From JARYLZ01 sp964388275 (GTDB lineage Bacteria > Bacteroidota > Ignavibacteria > SZUA-365), in contig CAYLZD010000012.1 of assembly GCA_964388275.1 (NCBI GenBank), forward strand, positions 1-64,000: DNA of 64,000 nucleotides, written 5' to 3'. A model generated the notes under the pieces. That model saw nothing but the letters and a program-made list of their open reading frames with translations. It was not told where the DNA came from and did no database searches. Numbering within the stretch: the stretch's first letter is position 1; every line of letters begins with the position of its first letter. The position numbers were made by a program, and so were the translations under genes. Below, in pieces: positions 26,997 through 34,591 of this stretch.

Positions 26997-27554
26997 TCAT
27001 TTTTCCTCTACGATTTCCGCTTCGCCCGAGACCCGGTAAATAACGTAATTCCGCAGATTCTGATCGGCTTCGAAGCCGTAACCCTGAAGTTTCTCCTTCG
27101 GAGAAGTGACGGTGACAAAACGATCGCTCCGCACCTTGCGCTGCCCCTGATCCCAGAAAAGATAATCGGTGCGGACCACGGTGCCGCTGTCGGACACGAA
27201 AAGCACGTCGTCGAAAGCTTCGAGGTTGCCGGTGGCGTCGTCCACGCGCCCGCGGCGCGAGGACAGTTTGGACGCATGCGCGCCGGTGTTCGCGTAAAAA
27301 TCCACCGTGAGTCCGGAATCCAGGAAAGTTTCCCTCCTGGCTTCATACATTCGTATGTGAGTTGCAGTGAGAATGGCGCGCACCATTCCGGAATCGGAAA
27401 ATGTGACCGATGAATTCCAACTCTCCTGATCCGGCAGTTCGTAAGCGCTGTTGATCTGCATCGCCGCCGGCTTGACTTTCTCATCACAATTCGAGAATGC
27501 GACTGTCAGCAGAAAAAGCGGCAGCAGCAGGCGCCGGACGCCGGCGTGTTTCAC
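26997..27554 (-). CDS. lptC: LPS export protein LptC-like lipoprotein
   Basis: 185 residues, typical of LptC. A leader ends in FSNC (Cys23), so the protein appears lipidated, as in Bacteroidota LptC, instead of having a single membrane helix. The rest is the OstA-like beta-jellyroll pattern: SVTFSDSGMVRAILTATHIRMYE, a TVDFYANTGAHASKLSSRRG strand pair and YLFWDQGQRKVRSDRFVTV. LptC bridges the LptB2FG transporter and LptA during lipopolysaccharide export through the periplasm. Its start overlaps the ruvB stop by four bases, making it the last gene of the era-asparaginase-ruvB-lptC unit. It converges with carB across a 34-base gap. Confidence 0.85.
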   Translation of the reverse strand: MKHAGVRRLLLPLFLLTVAFSNCDEKVKPAAMQINSAYELPDQESWNSSVTFSDSGMVRAILTATHIRMYEARRETFLDSGLTVDFYANTGAHASKLSSRRGRVDDATGNLEAFDDVLFVSDSGTVVRTDYLFWDQGQRKVRSDRFVTVTSPKEKLQGYGFEADQNLRNYVIYRVSGEAEIVEEK

Positions 27555-28600
27555 GTTTCCTCCAGTCCGAGCGAACCCTGACGTTCGGAACTACGCTTGT
27601 TCTTTCCGAACAGGGCATAACCGCGCGGTGTCAGTTCTCTCCCTCTCGGCGTTCTCTGGATAAATCCCTGTTGAATCAGGTACGGTTCGTAGACTTCCTC
27701 GATCGTGCCGGATTCCTCGCCCACCGCGATGGCAAGCGTGTTGAGTCCGACAGGCCCGCCGCGGTATTTATCCAGTATGCAGGCCAGTATGCGCAAGTCC
27801 ATTTCATCAAGTCCGTTCTCATCCACTTCCAGAGCGTTGAGCGCATAATCGGCGATCTCTCGCGTTATGACGCCGTCGCCTCTCACCTGAGCGAAATCGC
27901 GGGCTCGTTTCAAGAGACGGTTCGCGATCCGCGGGGTGCCGCGTGAGCGGCGGGCGATCTCCGTGGCTCCGCCGTCCGGATCCACGGCGATGCCGAGGAT
28001 GCGGGCGGAACGCAGCACGATTGAAACGATCTGATCCGTATCGTAATAATCGAGACGGTTCGTTATCCCGAAGCGCGCTCGGAGCGGGGCCGTCAGCAAG
28101 CCGGCTCGGGTGGTCGCGCCGATGAGCGTGAAGGGACGCAGATCGATGCGCACGGTGCGGGCGTTGGGTCCGCTGTCGATCATGATATCGAGCGCGAAGT
28201 CCTCCATCGCCGAGTAAAGATACTCTTCAACCACCGGCGAGAGCCTGTGTATCTCATCAATGAAGAGAGCATCGCCCTCCTGCAGGCCCGTCAGCAATCC
28301 GGCGAGATCGCCCGGCTTCTCGAGAACGGGTCCGGAGGTCAGCTTCATGGCGGAGCGCATTTCGTTGGATATGATGTGCGCGAGCGTCGTTTTTCCGAGG
28401 CCCGGAGGACCTGTCAGGAGAACATGATCGAGCGCCTCGCCTCTCTGCCTCGCCGCTGCGATAAACACGCGAAGATTATCGATGATGCGTGGTTGTCCCA
28501 CGAAATCCTCGAAGCGCAGGGGACGCAGTGTTCTGTCCAGATCCCCGTCCTCCATGCTGCGATCCGGCGAGGTGATGTCGTCTTTGCGGATTTTGGTCAT
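27551..28600 (-). CDS. ruvB: Holliday junction ATP-dependent DNA helicase RuvB
   Basis: 349 residues, standard length. RuvB is the hexameric motor that, with RuvA, migrates Holliday junctions in recombinational repair. Visible motifs are RPLRFEDFVGQ near the N-terminus, Walker A GPPGLGKTT, Walker B ALFIDEIHRLSP, sensor 1 LIGATTRAG, and the C-terminal winged-helix motif YEPYLIQQGFIQRTPRGRELT. No ruvA or ruvC is adjacent. The gene overlaps lptC by four bases and follows the asparaginase gene by 30 bases, so it is part of a minus-strand unit. Confidence 0.97.
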   Translation of the reverse strand: MTKIRKDDITSPDRSMEDGDLDRTLRPLRFEDFVGQPRIIDNLRVFIAAARQRGEALDHVLLTGPPGLGKTTLAHIISNEMRSAMKLTSGPVLEKPGDLAGLLTGLQEGDALFIDEIHRLSPVVEEYLYSAMEDFALDIMIDSGPNARTVRIDLRPFTLIGATTRAGLLTAPLRARFGITNRLDYYDTDQIVSIVLRSARILGIAVDPDGGATEIARRSRGTPRIANRLLKRARDFAQVRGDGVITREIADYALNALEVDENGLDEMDLRILACILDKYRGGPVGLNTLAIAVGEESGTIEEVYEPYLIQQGFIQRTPRGRELTPRGYALFGKNKRSSERQGSLGLEET

Positions 28601-28630
28601 TCGAATGCGCTTCCGGATTTGTTTCAGCCG

Positions 28631-29704
28631 CTATTTCTCTCGCCGCTTGTAAAGATAAGCGCAATCGAGAAGCCTCGCCCCTCCAGCGCCGTCGCAAACT
28701 GCGTATTTTCCTCCGCTCCAAATTGAGGCGCTTCCGTGCCGACCGCCGGCGTTCAGAGCATAGAAACGGACATTGAAAGCGGGACGGCCGTCGGCGTCCA
28801 GCAAGCGCCGCATTTTCGTCATATCCGCGATGCGCTCGCAGGCGAGCAGGCAGGCCTGTTCAGGTGACGATCCGTTGCGCATATGCTCGACGATGATCAC
28901 GCTGCTGCAGGCGAGCAGATTGGCCTCTCCCCTGCCGGTGGAACCCGCCGCGCCGATCTTGTTGTCCACGTACAAACCCGCGCCGAGAATCGGCGAGTCG
29001 CCGACACGTCCCGGGATCTTGAACTCCAAACCGCTGGTGGTGGTGCATCCGGAGAGGTTTCCGCGGTTGTCGAGGCCCAGGCAGTTGATGGTTCCCGTGA
29101 TTCTCTCCCTGGTCACGGCGGCGTCTCCGATATCCTTGCTGTCGGCGTCATGAGGCGGCAGCCAGTCATCCCCGCCGCTGAGATTTTCCTTCCAGCGAAG
29201 CCACTTCTCTCGCGATTCCTCTGTGAGAAGATTTTCTTCCTGGAAACCGTGCGCCCGGGCGAAACGCAAGGCCCCTTCTCCAACAATCAGCACGTGATCC
29301 GTTCTCTCCATCACGAGCCTGGCCACCTTTGAAGGATTCCTGATATTGCGCAGGGCCGCAACGCCCCCGCCTCTCGCGGTTGGACCGTGCATCACGCAGG
29401 CGTCGAGCTCCACCACACCGTCTTCATTGGGCAATCCGCCGTAACCGACCGAAGAGTCTTCCGGATCATCCTCTACCAAATTGACTCCGGCGATCACGGC
29501 GTCGAGAGCGTCATCCCCTCTCTTCATGCATTCCATCGCCTTCTCCACGGCGCCGAGTCCGTTGGCGCTGGCTATCGCCGCCGGCCTGGGATCGGCCGCG
29601 CGCCCGGCCCGCGCGCGCGCGTCCCGTGGAAAACCCGCCAGGGCGGATCCCGCTCCCAGCAGCGCGGCGGACATTATGAACCTTCTCCGGTCGATTTCGC
29701 TCAT
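28631..29704 (-). CDS. Tat-exported N4-glycosylasparaginase / isoaspartyl peptidase-type Ntn hydrolase
   Basis: 357 residues from ATG 29704, supported by GGAGGG nine bases upstream and a Tat leader (MSEIDRRRFIMSAALLGAGS). The body is an N-terminal-nucleophile hydrolase that should cleave itself before a Thr in RITGTINCLGLD. The following TTTSGLEFKIPGRVGDSP and GAGLYVDNKIGAAGSTGRGE match glycosylasparaginases. The residue before the nucleophile is Gly, as in isoaspartyl peptidase/asparaginases, not the Asp typical of glycosylasparaginase. The preference between GlcNAc-Asn, isoaspartyl and Asn substrates therefore stays open. A periplasmic role in trimming glycoasparagine or damaged peptides is inferred. 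It lies 14 bases after era. Confidence 0.9.
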   Translation of the reverse strand: MSEIDRRRFIMSAALLGAGSALAGFPRDARARAGRAADPRPAAIASANGLGAVEKAMECMKRGDDALDAVIAGVNLVEDDPEDSSVGYGGLPNEDGVVELDACVMHGPTARGGGVAALRNIRNPSKVARLVMERTDHVLIVGEGALRFARAHGFQEENLLTEESREKWLRWKENLSGGDDWLPPHDADSKDIGDAAVTRERITGTINCLGLDNRGNLSGCTTTSGLEFKIPGRVGDSPILGAGLYVDNKIGAAGSTGRGEANLLACSSVIIVEHMRNGSSPEQACLLACERIADMTKMRRLLDADGRPAFNVRFYALNAGGRHGSASIWSGGKYAVCDGAGGARLLDCAYLYKRREK

Positions 29705-29718
29705 CGGATCCCTCCGGC

Positions 29719-30675
29719 TTAAGTTGAATAGCCCAGCCGGCGGACCCATTCCCTGTTGTCGCGCCAGCGCTCCCGAACCTTGACGTGGAGGTCGAGAAAA
29801 ACCTTCCTGCCCAGAAATTGCTCGATGTCCGTTCGCGCGCGCACGCCGAGTTCACGCACGGCGCTTCCCTGTTTGCCTATCAGGATGCGCTTCTGGCTCT
29901 CGCGTTCGACGAGGATCTCGGCCGCGATGAAGTCGAGATCGTCCCTCTCCTTGTATTCCGTAATGAAAACTTCGGTCGCGTACGGCACTTCCCTGTGAAA
30001 CATTTCGAATATCTTCTCCCTGATGATCTCACTGACGAAGAAGCGCTCGGGTTGATCGCTGAGCGCGTCGGGCGGAAACAAGGGCGGATGTTCCGGAAGC
30101 AGAGGGATGAGTTCGCCCATCACCGAAGCGACGCCGTCATTCCTGAGCGCAGACAGCGGCACGACGGCCTTGAAGGCCTTATACCCCGACAGACGGTCCA
30201 TGAGAGGGAGGAGCAGATGCTTGTTGTAAACGAGATCCACCTTGTTCAGAGCCAGCACCGCAGGGACGGGCGCATCGTGCAGAACGCGTTCAGCCTGGAC
30301 GGAAAGTGGATGTTCCCGTTCCAATGCCTTCTGAGCATCAACGATCAGGAGCAACGCATCCGCATCCGCCGCGGCGTCCAACGCGGCGCGCAGCATCGCT
30401 TCCTGCAGCAGATAAGAAGGTTTGAGCAGACCCGGCGTGTCTATGAAGACCACCTGATGATCGGTCCCGTTCAACAGCCCGATTATCTGCCTGCGGGTTG
30501 TCTGCGGCTTGGATGTGACGATTGAAATGCGCGCCGCGAGCGCGGTATTGAGAAAAGTCGACTTGCCGACATTGGGTTCGCCTATTATCGCGACATATCC
30601 GCAGCGAAACGGTTTCCCCGACGCGGCTTCCCGCCCGTCCCCAGTGGAATTATTCGCGCCGGCGTTGTCGTTCAT
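29719..30675 (-). CDS. era: GTPase Era
   Basis: 318 residues. Era is an essential GTPase that binds the 3' end of 16S rRNA during 30S assembly. G1 (GEPNVGKST), G3 (DTPG), G4 (NKVD) and a C-terminal KH domain with RILIGKQGSAVRELG are all present. The N-terminus has ~22 extra low-complexity residues (NDNAGANNSTGDG) before FRCGYVAIIG, so the start could lie downstream, although the ATG at 30675 is the only obvious one. No strong ribosome site is visible. It diverges from rsmA, whose start is 110 bases away, and heads the era-asparaginase-ruvB-lptC unit. Confidence 0.96.
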   Translation of the reverse strand: MNDNAGANNSTGDGREAASGKPFRCGYVAIIGEPNVGKSTFLNTALAARISIVTSKPQTTRRQIIGLLNGTDHQVVFIDTPGLLKPSYLLQEAMLRAALDAAADADALLLIVDAQKALEREHPLSVQAERVLHDAPVPAVLALNKVDLVYNKHLLLPLMDRLSGYKAFKAVVPLSALRNDGVASVMGELIPLLPEHPPLFPPDALSDQPERFFVSEIIREKIFEMFHREVPYATEVFITEYKERDDLDFIAAEILVERESQKRILIGKQGSAVRELGVRARTDIEQFLGRKVFLDLHVKVRERWRDNREWVRRLGYST

Positions 30676-30785
30676 ATAGATGGAAATTTCGTTTATGGTG
30701 AACTGGAATCCAAGGATTCGCCGGAGAGATGCATCGGGCCCTCGGATCCTCTTCTTCCAGCCCGGTCATCTGCGTATCTTGCCCC

Positions 30786-31589
30786 ATGCGTCTCAAAAAA
30801 TCACTAGGACAGCACTTCCTTCACGACCGGAACATCGCGCGGAACATCGTGTCGCTTCTGGCGCCCGGACCCGGCGACGCGGTTCTGGAAATCGGACCCG
30901 GGGACGGCGCACTGACTTCCGTGCTGGCGGACAGCGGCGCCCGATTGATCGCCGTAGAAATCGACGGGCGGGCCGTTGAGACTCTGCTGAAATCATTCGC
31001 CGGCAGGGACAATGTCGCGATCAGGAAAGCGGATATTCTAGACTGCGACCTGTCGGCCATGGCCGTCGAGACGGGACGCAAGCTGCGCGTCATCGGCAAT
31101 CTTCCTTACAATATCTCCAGCAGGATCCTGTTTCACCTGTTCGACCATGCCCTGCGCGTTTCGGATTGCGTCCTCATGATGCAGCAGGAAGTGGCCAAAC
31201 GGCTCGTCAGTCCGCCAGGAAAAAAGGATTACGGCATCCTGTCGGTCATTACGCAACTGCATGCGGATGCGCGAATAGCCATGCGCGTCTCTCCCAACGT
31301 ATTTTACCCGAAGCCCAAGGTCATGTCCTCCGTGCTGCATTTGCGCTTCGAACCCGAGCGCTTCGCGACAATAGAGGATCCGATGTTCCTTAAACACGTG
31401 GTGCGCTCAGCGTTCGGCAAGAGGCGAAAACAGCTCGGTAATGCGCTCAAGGACATTGGTTTGGACGCGGACTTACAGCGGCCCGGTTTGCAGAGCTTCA
31501 TGCGCAGGCGGGCCGAGGACCTGTCGCCGGCGGAATTCGTCGAGCTTGCCTCTTCCCTGAAGTCGCTCGAAGGTCCGCGCGCCGCTTGA
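30786..31589 (+). CDS. rsmA: 16S rRNA dimethyladenosine transferase RsmA (KsgA)
   Basis: 267 residues from ATG 30786, where the family N-terminus MRLKKSLGQHFLHD begins; the longer open frame from 30729 is not family-like. The enzyme dimethylates A1518 and A1519 of 16S rRNA. It shows the SAM motif VLEIGPGDGALTSVL, the catalytic NLPYNISSRIL, and the C-terminal helical region KRRKQLGNALK. It shares a divergent region with era. The downstream 89 bases to the next small gene contain an AT-rich stretch. Confidence 0.96.
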   Translation: MRLKKSLGQHFLHDRNIARNIVSLLAPGPGDAVLEIGPGDGALTSVLADSGARLIAVEIDGRAVETLLKSFAGRDNVAIRKADILDCDLSAMAVETGRKLRVIGNLPYNISSRILFHLFDHALRVSDCVLMMQQEVAKRLVSPPGKKDYGILSVITQLHADARIAMRVSPNVFYPKPKVMSSVLHLRFEPERFATIEDPMFLKHVVRSAFGKRRKQLGNALKDIGLDADLQRPGLQSFMRRRAEDLSPAEFVELASSLKSLEGPRAA

Positions 31590-31678
31590 TTGCGCCGCCT
31601 TTTGAGATGAGAGGGGAATTCCGGATATTGTTTTGAGGTTATTTTAGATATTTTCAAAATCGCAACCACAAGCAGAAC

Positions 31679-31933
31679 ATGGCGCCCGTAATACGAACAT
31701 TTGCCGAAGACAGCATCGAGAAAAAGGCCTACCGCTCCGTTTCGGATATACCCTGCGAGGAGCCGAACGATTCGGTCAGGCTGGGTTATCACGTGTACCT
31801 GTTCCTTTCCAAACAGTACCCATCGCTGAAGGAATCGGTGCATGTCGCGCAGGCGCGGATGAAAATGTCGGAGGAAGACGCCGTACGGCATATCACCGAA
31901 CGCCTGCGCGCGGAAGGGATCAGTCCGGATTGA
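31679..31933 (+). CDS. Small hypothetical protein
   Basis: 84 residues, mostly helical and charged (IEKKAYRSVSDI, MKMSEEDAVRHITERLRAEG). There is no leader and no recognised family. The start ATG at 31679 lacks a strong ribosome site, but an AT-rich promoter-like stretch (TATTTTC at 31649-31655) lies just upstream. The stop overlaps a TTG start of the next small zinc-ribbon gene (TTGA at 31930), which favours both being real and coupled. Coding status is moderately supported; function unknown. Confidence 0.5.
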   Translation: MAPVIRTFAEDSIEKKAYRSVSDIPCEEPNDSVRLGYHVYLFLSKQYPSLKESVHVAQARMKMSEEDAVRHITERLRAEGISPD

Positions 31934-32139
31934 AGACTCAAGCGATGCGCCTCGACGAGGGATCGGCTCAAACGGAGCGCAGGTGTTGTCCGGACTGTTC
32001 TTACATCATACTGAATCCTATGAGCGATCGTTGTCCCCGATGCTGGTCTATCGTGCCGCGTTCCGGCGCGGTTTGCGGATCATGCGCGCAACAGGGATCC
32101 TGCGAATTGAAAAAGGCCGCGGGAGGCCGACGGGTTTGA
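31930..32139 (+). CDS. Small zinc-ribbon protein
   Basis: 69 residues if it starts at the TTG overlapping the previous stop (TTGA), or 64 from ATG 31945. Most of it is cysteine-rich: CCPDC at about 18-22, CPRC about 16 residues later, then CGSC and a further C. That makes a rubredoxin-like knuckle pair (CPDC...CPRC) plus a second incomplete pair (CGSC...C). Such short zinc-ribbon proteins usually bind nucleic acid or protein; the role here is unknown. It sits between a small hypothetical gene and a STAS-domain gene on the same strand. Confidence 0.6.
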   Translation: MKTQAMRLDEGSAQTERRCCPDCSYIILNPMSDRCPRCWSIVPRSGAVCGSCAQQGSCELKKAAGGRRV

Positions 32140-32179
32140 ATCGGAAACAATTGTGATCACATAAAAAGCGGTAAGCATC

Positions 32180-32554
32180 ATGAGCATAAAAGAACTTCTT
32201 CGCGGCGATGTCGTCGTCCTCACGCCCGGAAAAAGCCTGATCGGCGATTCCGAAACCACAATGCTTCGCGAACGCTCCAAGGGACTCATCTCCGAGGGTT
32301 TCCTGAAAGTGGTGCTGGACCTGGGCAATGTAACGTGGGTCAACAGCAGCGGCCTCGGCGCAATGATAGCCGCGTTCACCTCTCTCAACAAGAGCGGCGG
32401 CGATCTGCGACTGGCCAACATCACCGACAAGATCGAGAGCTTGTTCCTTATCACCCAGCTTGTCAAGGTCTTCAAGACTTATGAAAGCGTGGACCGCGCG
32501 GTAGCAAGCTATCAGATCGATCCGATCCCGGGCGCCGCGCCGTCCTCGGAATGA
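32180..32554 (+). CDS. STAS-domain anti-sigma factor antagonist-like protein
   Basis: 124 residues, one STAS domain. The signature VNSSGLGAM (Ser56/Ser57) matches the phosphorylatable serine region of SpoIIAA/RsbV. The preceding VVLDLGNVTW strand and following SGGDLRLANI loop are also typical. Such proteins bind or release an anti-sigma kinase depending on serine phosphorylation, or act in stressosome-type switches. No kinase (RsbW/SpoIIAB) or phosphatase gene is nearby. The ~15 residues after the domain are Pro/Ala-rich. It converges with the DUF2723 gene 35 bases away. Confidence 0.85.
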   Translation: MSIKELLRGDVVVLTPGKSLIGDSETTMLRERSKGLISEGFLKVVLDLGNVTWVNSSGLGAMIAAFTSLNKSGGDLRLANITDKIESLFLITQLVKVFKTYESVDRAVASYQIDPIPGAAPSSE

Positions 32555-32589
32555 TGCGGGACCGCCTGCAGGTTCGGCGGCTTTAAACG

Positions 32590-34515
32590 TTATCCGCGGC
32601 GGCGCGCGGCCTCGTTGTATACGAGCCATTCGCGCGCCTTCTCTGCTCTGGGATCGTACTCGAGAGCTCTGCGAAAATATTTTTCCGCCTTGTCGTAGGC
32701 GGCATTTTTGTACAGGTGTATTCCCCTGTTCGTGAGCATGGTTGCGTACATCGTGATTATACCCTTCACCAGCCTGTCATCGCTTTCGAAAAGGCGGAAT
32801 CTGAAGTTGTCGGGCACGGGCGCATCCACCGAAGGCGCCTCGCCCGGGCGATACAGCCTCATGGCCAGTCCTTCGGGAATCCGTTCGTAATTCGCGCCCA
32901 GGTGCTCTTCGACCTCAAGTGTCGCATACACCGGACGTCCGTCAATATTCCGGTCTATTATGCTGTTGATCATATTGTTGAAGCGCTCCTCGATCATGAC
33001 GGGATCGTAGGGTTGGCCGCGCTCGAATTTGTCGAGTTCCATCAGAAAGAGCTCGATATCCGATTCCGAGCGCCGATATATCTCGGGATACATCCTTTGT
33101 ATCTGGGAGAAATACCAGGAACGGCGCAGAAGCTCCTTGTCGATCACGACGACGTCCTTCCTCAATCCTTCAACGAGTTGGTAATAATAGGATGCGGAAA
33201 CCCAGTAGTCCCATTGGAATGATAGAACGAGAGCGCCGGGCTCGAAAGAGGCGAACATGTTATGCGTGTAGTCTTCCACCAGGTAATTGCCCCTCTGTGA
33301 GACCGAAGGCCCGTTCATGCCGATTAAAATTCCGACCATCACGGCAGCCGCGCCGATTGCGGGTTTGAATTTGAGCGCCTTGAATATCGAGAGGAGGGCT
33401 TTCAGTCCGAAAGCCGCCCACACGCCGCAAACGATATAGGCCAGCAGGAAATAAGATTCGATATCGTGAATGCTGTAATTGATGGAGTAGGCGATGCATC
33501 CTGCGAAAAGAAGCAAGAGATAGTATCCGAGCCGGCGATGCGCCGAAAAAACATGCGCCGCGCCGACAATGGCGAGCAATAAGCCGATAAAAGCCAATTC
33601 TGCCGGCAGAGTCGATATGAACAGCCACAGTTGTTTTCCGGCGGCGGAGACATCCTGGAACATCCAAACCCTGTATTGCTTGCCGGAGACATGCCAGATG
33701 AATCGTTCAAATGAAGCCGGATTGCCCCAGTTCAGGAGGGGCGCGGCGGACGCTCTCAATGGCAGATATATGTAGGGGAGCAAGCCGGCGACGAATGCCG
33801 GAACCGTCCTTCCGAGCATGCGCAAGGAGCCGATGTTCATCCCGTATTGAACGAAAAACATCACGAGAAACGCGGGCAAGACAAGCAGGGTGGTCATGTG
33901 ATTCGTGAAGGACAATCCGAGCGCCAATGCGGTCAGAAGCCGGCGCCGCGCCCTGCTCGATTCGTCGAGGGCGGGGTCGTACAGCGCCGTCGAAGAAAGC
34001 CATAAGAGCAGTATCAGCAGGGGCAGATGCAGCGCATACACTTCTATCGAAAGCGCTGTTCTCCAGAATGTCTCCGAAAAAGCAATAAACATCGCACCGA
34101 AAACCGCGAGTACAAGGCGCACGGCGGGCGCGGTCACGGCGGCCGGGCGCTTCCGGGGTTGCGATCCGCCTTTGCCCTTGCCGGTGGCGCGACGCGCCGG
34201 TTTTTCGGAAAGCAGACCGAGCATGAACCATAATGCATGCACAAGAATGGCGACGGAAACGGATACCATGACCGCCGCGAAGATATTGAGCCGCACGATG
34301 CCGTCTCCGAGAGGCAACTCGGCCCACAAACCCGTCAACATGGTGAACAGCGGATATCCGGTCGGGTGAGCGATTCCGAAAGTGTGCGCCACCGCGGCCA
34401 ATTCACCGGCATCTATGAAGGATACCGAAGGTGCTGATGTTAGCAGGTAGGCCGCAAAGGCCGCAATCGAAGCGCAGACGGCCGAAATATGAACATGTCT
34501 GGGCGTTATACTCAT
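32590..34515 (-). CDS. DUF2723 membrane glycosyltransferase with C-terminal TPR (copy A)
   Basis: 641 residues from ATG 34515, chosen for the AGGAAAGAG ribosome site and the hydrophobic N-terminus; the longer frame to 34917 is not family-like. About ten transmembrane helices follow. The first periplasmic loop has SVSFIDAGELAAVAHTFGIAHPTGYPL, the DUF2723 signature; its acidic DxGE should be catalytic in a GT-C fold. A soluble C-terminal part ends with a TPR (YDKAEKYFRRALEYDPRAEKA). DUF2723 plus TPR is also the plan of eukaryotic TMEM260, a protein O-mannosyltransferase. Protein O-glycosylation in the periplasm is therefore a reasonable inference. It is the last gene of the aspS-led unit, 76 bases after its paralogue. 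Confidence 0.88.
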   Translation of the reverse strand: MSITPRHVHISAVCASIAAFAAYLLTSAPSVSFIDAGELAAVAHTFGIAHPTGYPLFTMLTGLWAELPLGDGIVRLNIFAAVMVSVSVAILVHALWFMLGLLSEKPARRATGKGKGGSQPRKRPAAVTAPAVRLVLAVFGAMFIAFSETFWRTALSIEVYALHLPLLILLLWLSSTALYDPALDESSRARRRLLTALALGLSFTNHMTTLLVLPAFLVMFFVQYGMNIGSLRMLGRTVPAFVAGLLPYIYLPLRASAAPLLNWGNPASFERFIWHVSGKQYRVWMFQDVSAAGKQLWLFISTLPAELAFIGLLLAIVGAAHVFSAHRRLGYYLLLLFAGCIAYSINYSIHDIESYFLLAYIVCGVWAAFGLKALLSIFKALKFKPAIGAAAVMVGILIGMNGPSVSQRGNYLVEDYTHNMFASFEPGALVLSFQWDYWVSASYYYQLVEGLRKDVVVIDKELLRRSWYFSQIQRMYPEIYRRSESDIELFLMELDKFERGQPYDPVMIEERFNNMINSIIDRNIDGRPVYATLEVEEHLGANYERIPEGLAMRLYRPGEAPSVDAPVPDNFRFRLFESDDRLVKGIITMYATMLTNRGIHLYKNAAYDKAEKYFRRALEYDPRAEKAREWLVYNEAARRRG

Positions 34516-34591
34516 ATTCTCTTTCCTGTTTAATGAAATTCGAACCGGATTAGCGGGCTCCTTTACATCTATCCGCGACATCCCGGTTCTG

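Noticed and set aside
32562..32590. Hairpin CCGCC/GGCGG between STAS and DUF2723 genes
   Set aside because: Only five base pairs with a long loop and no good U-run; too weak to call a terminator.
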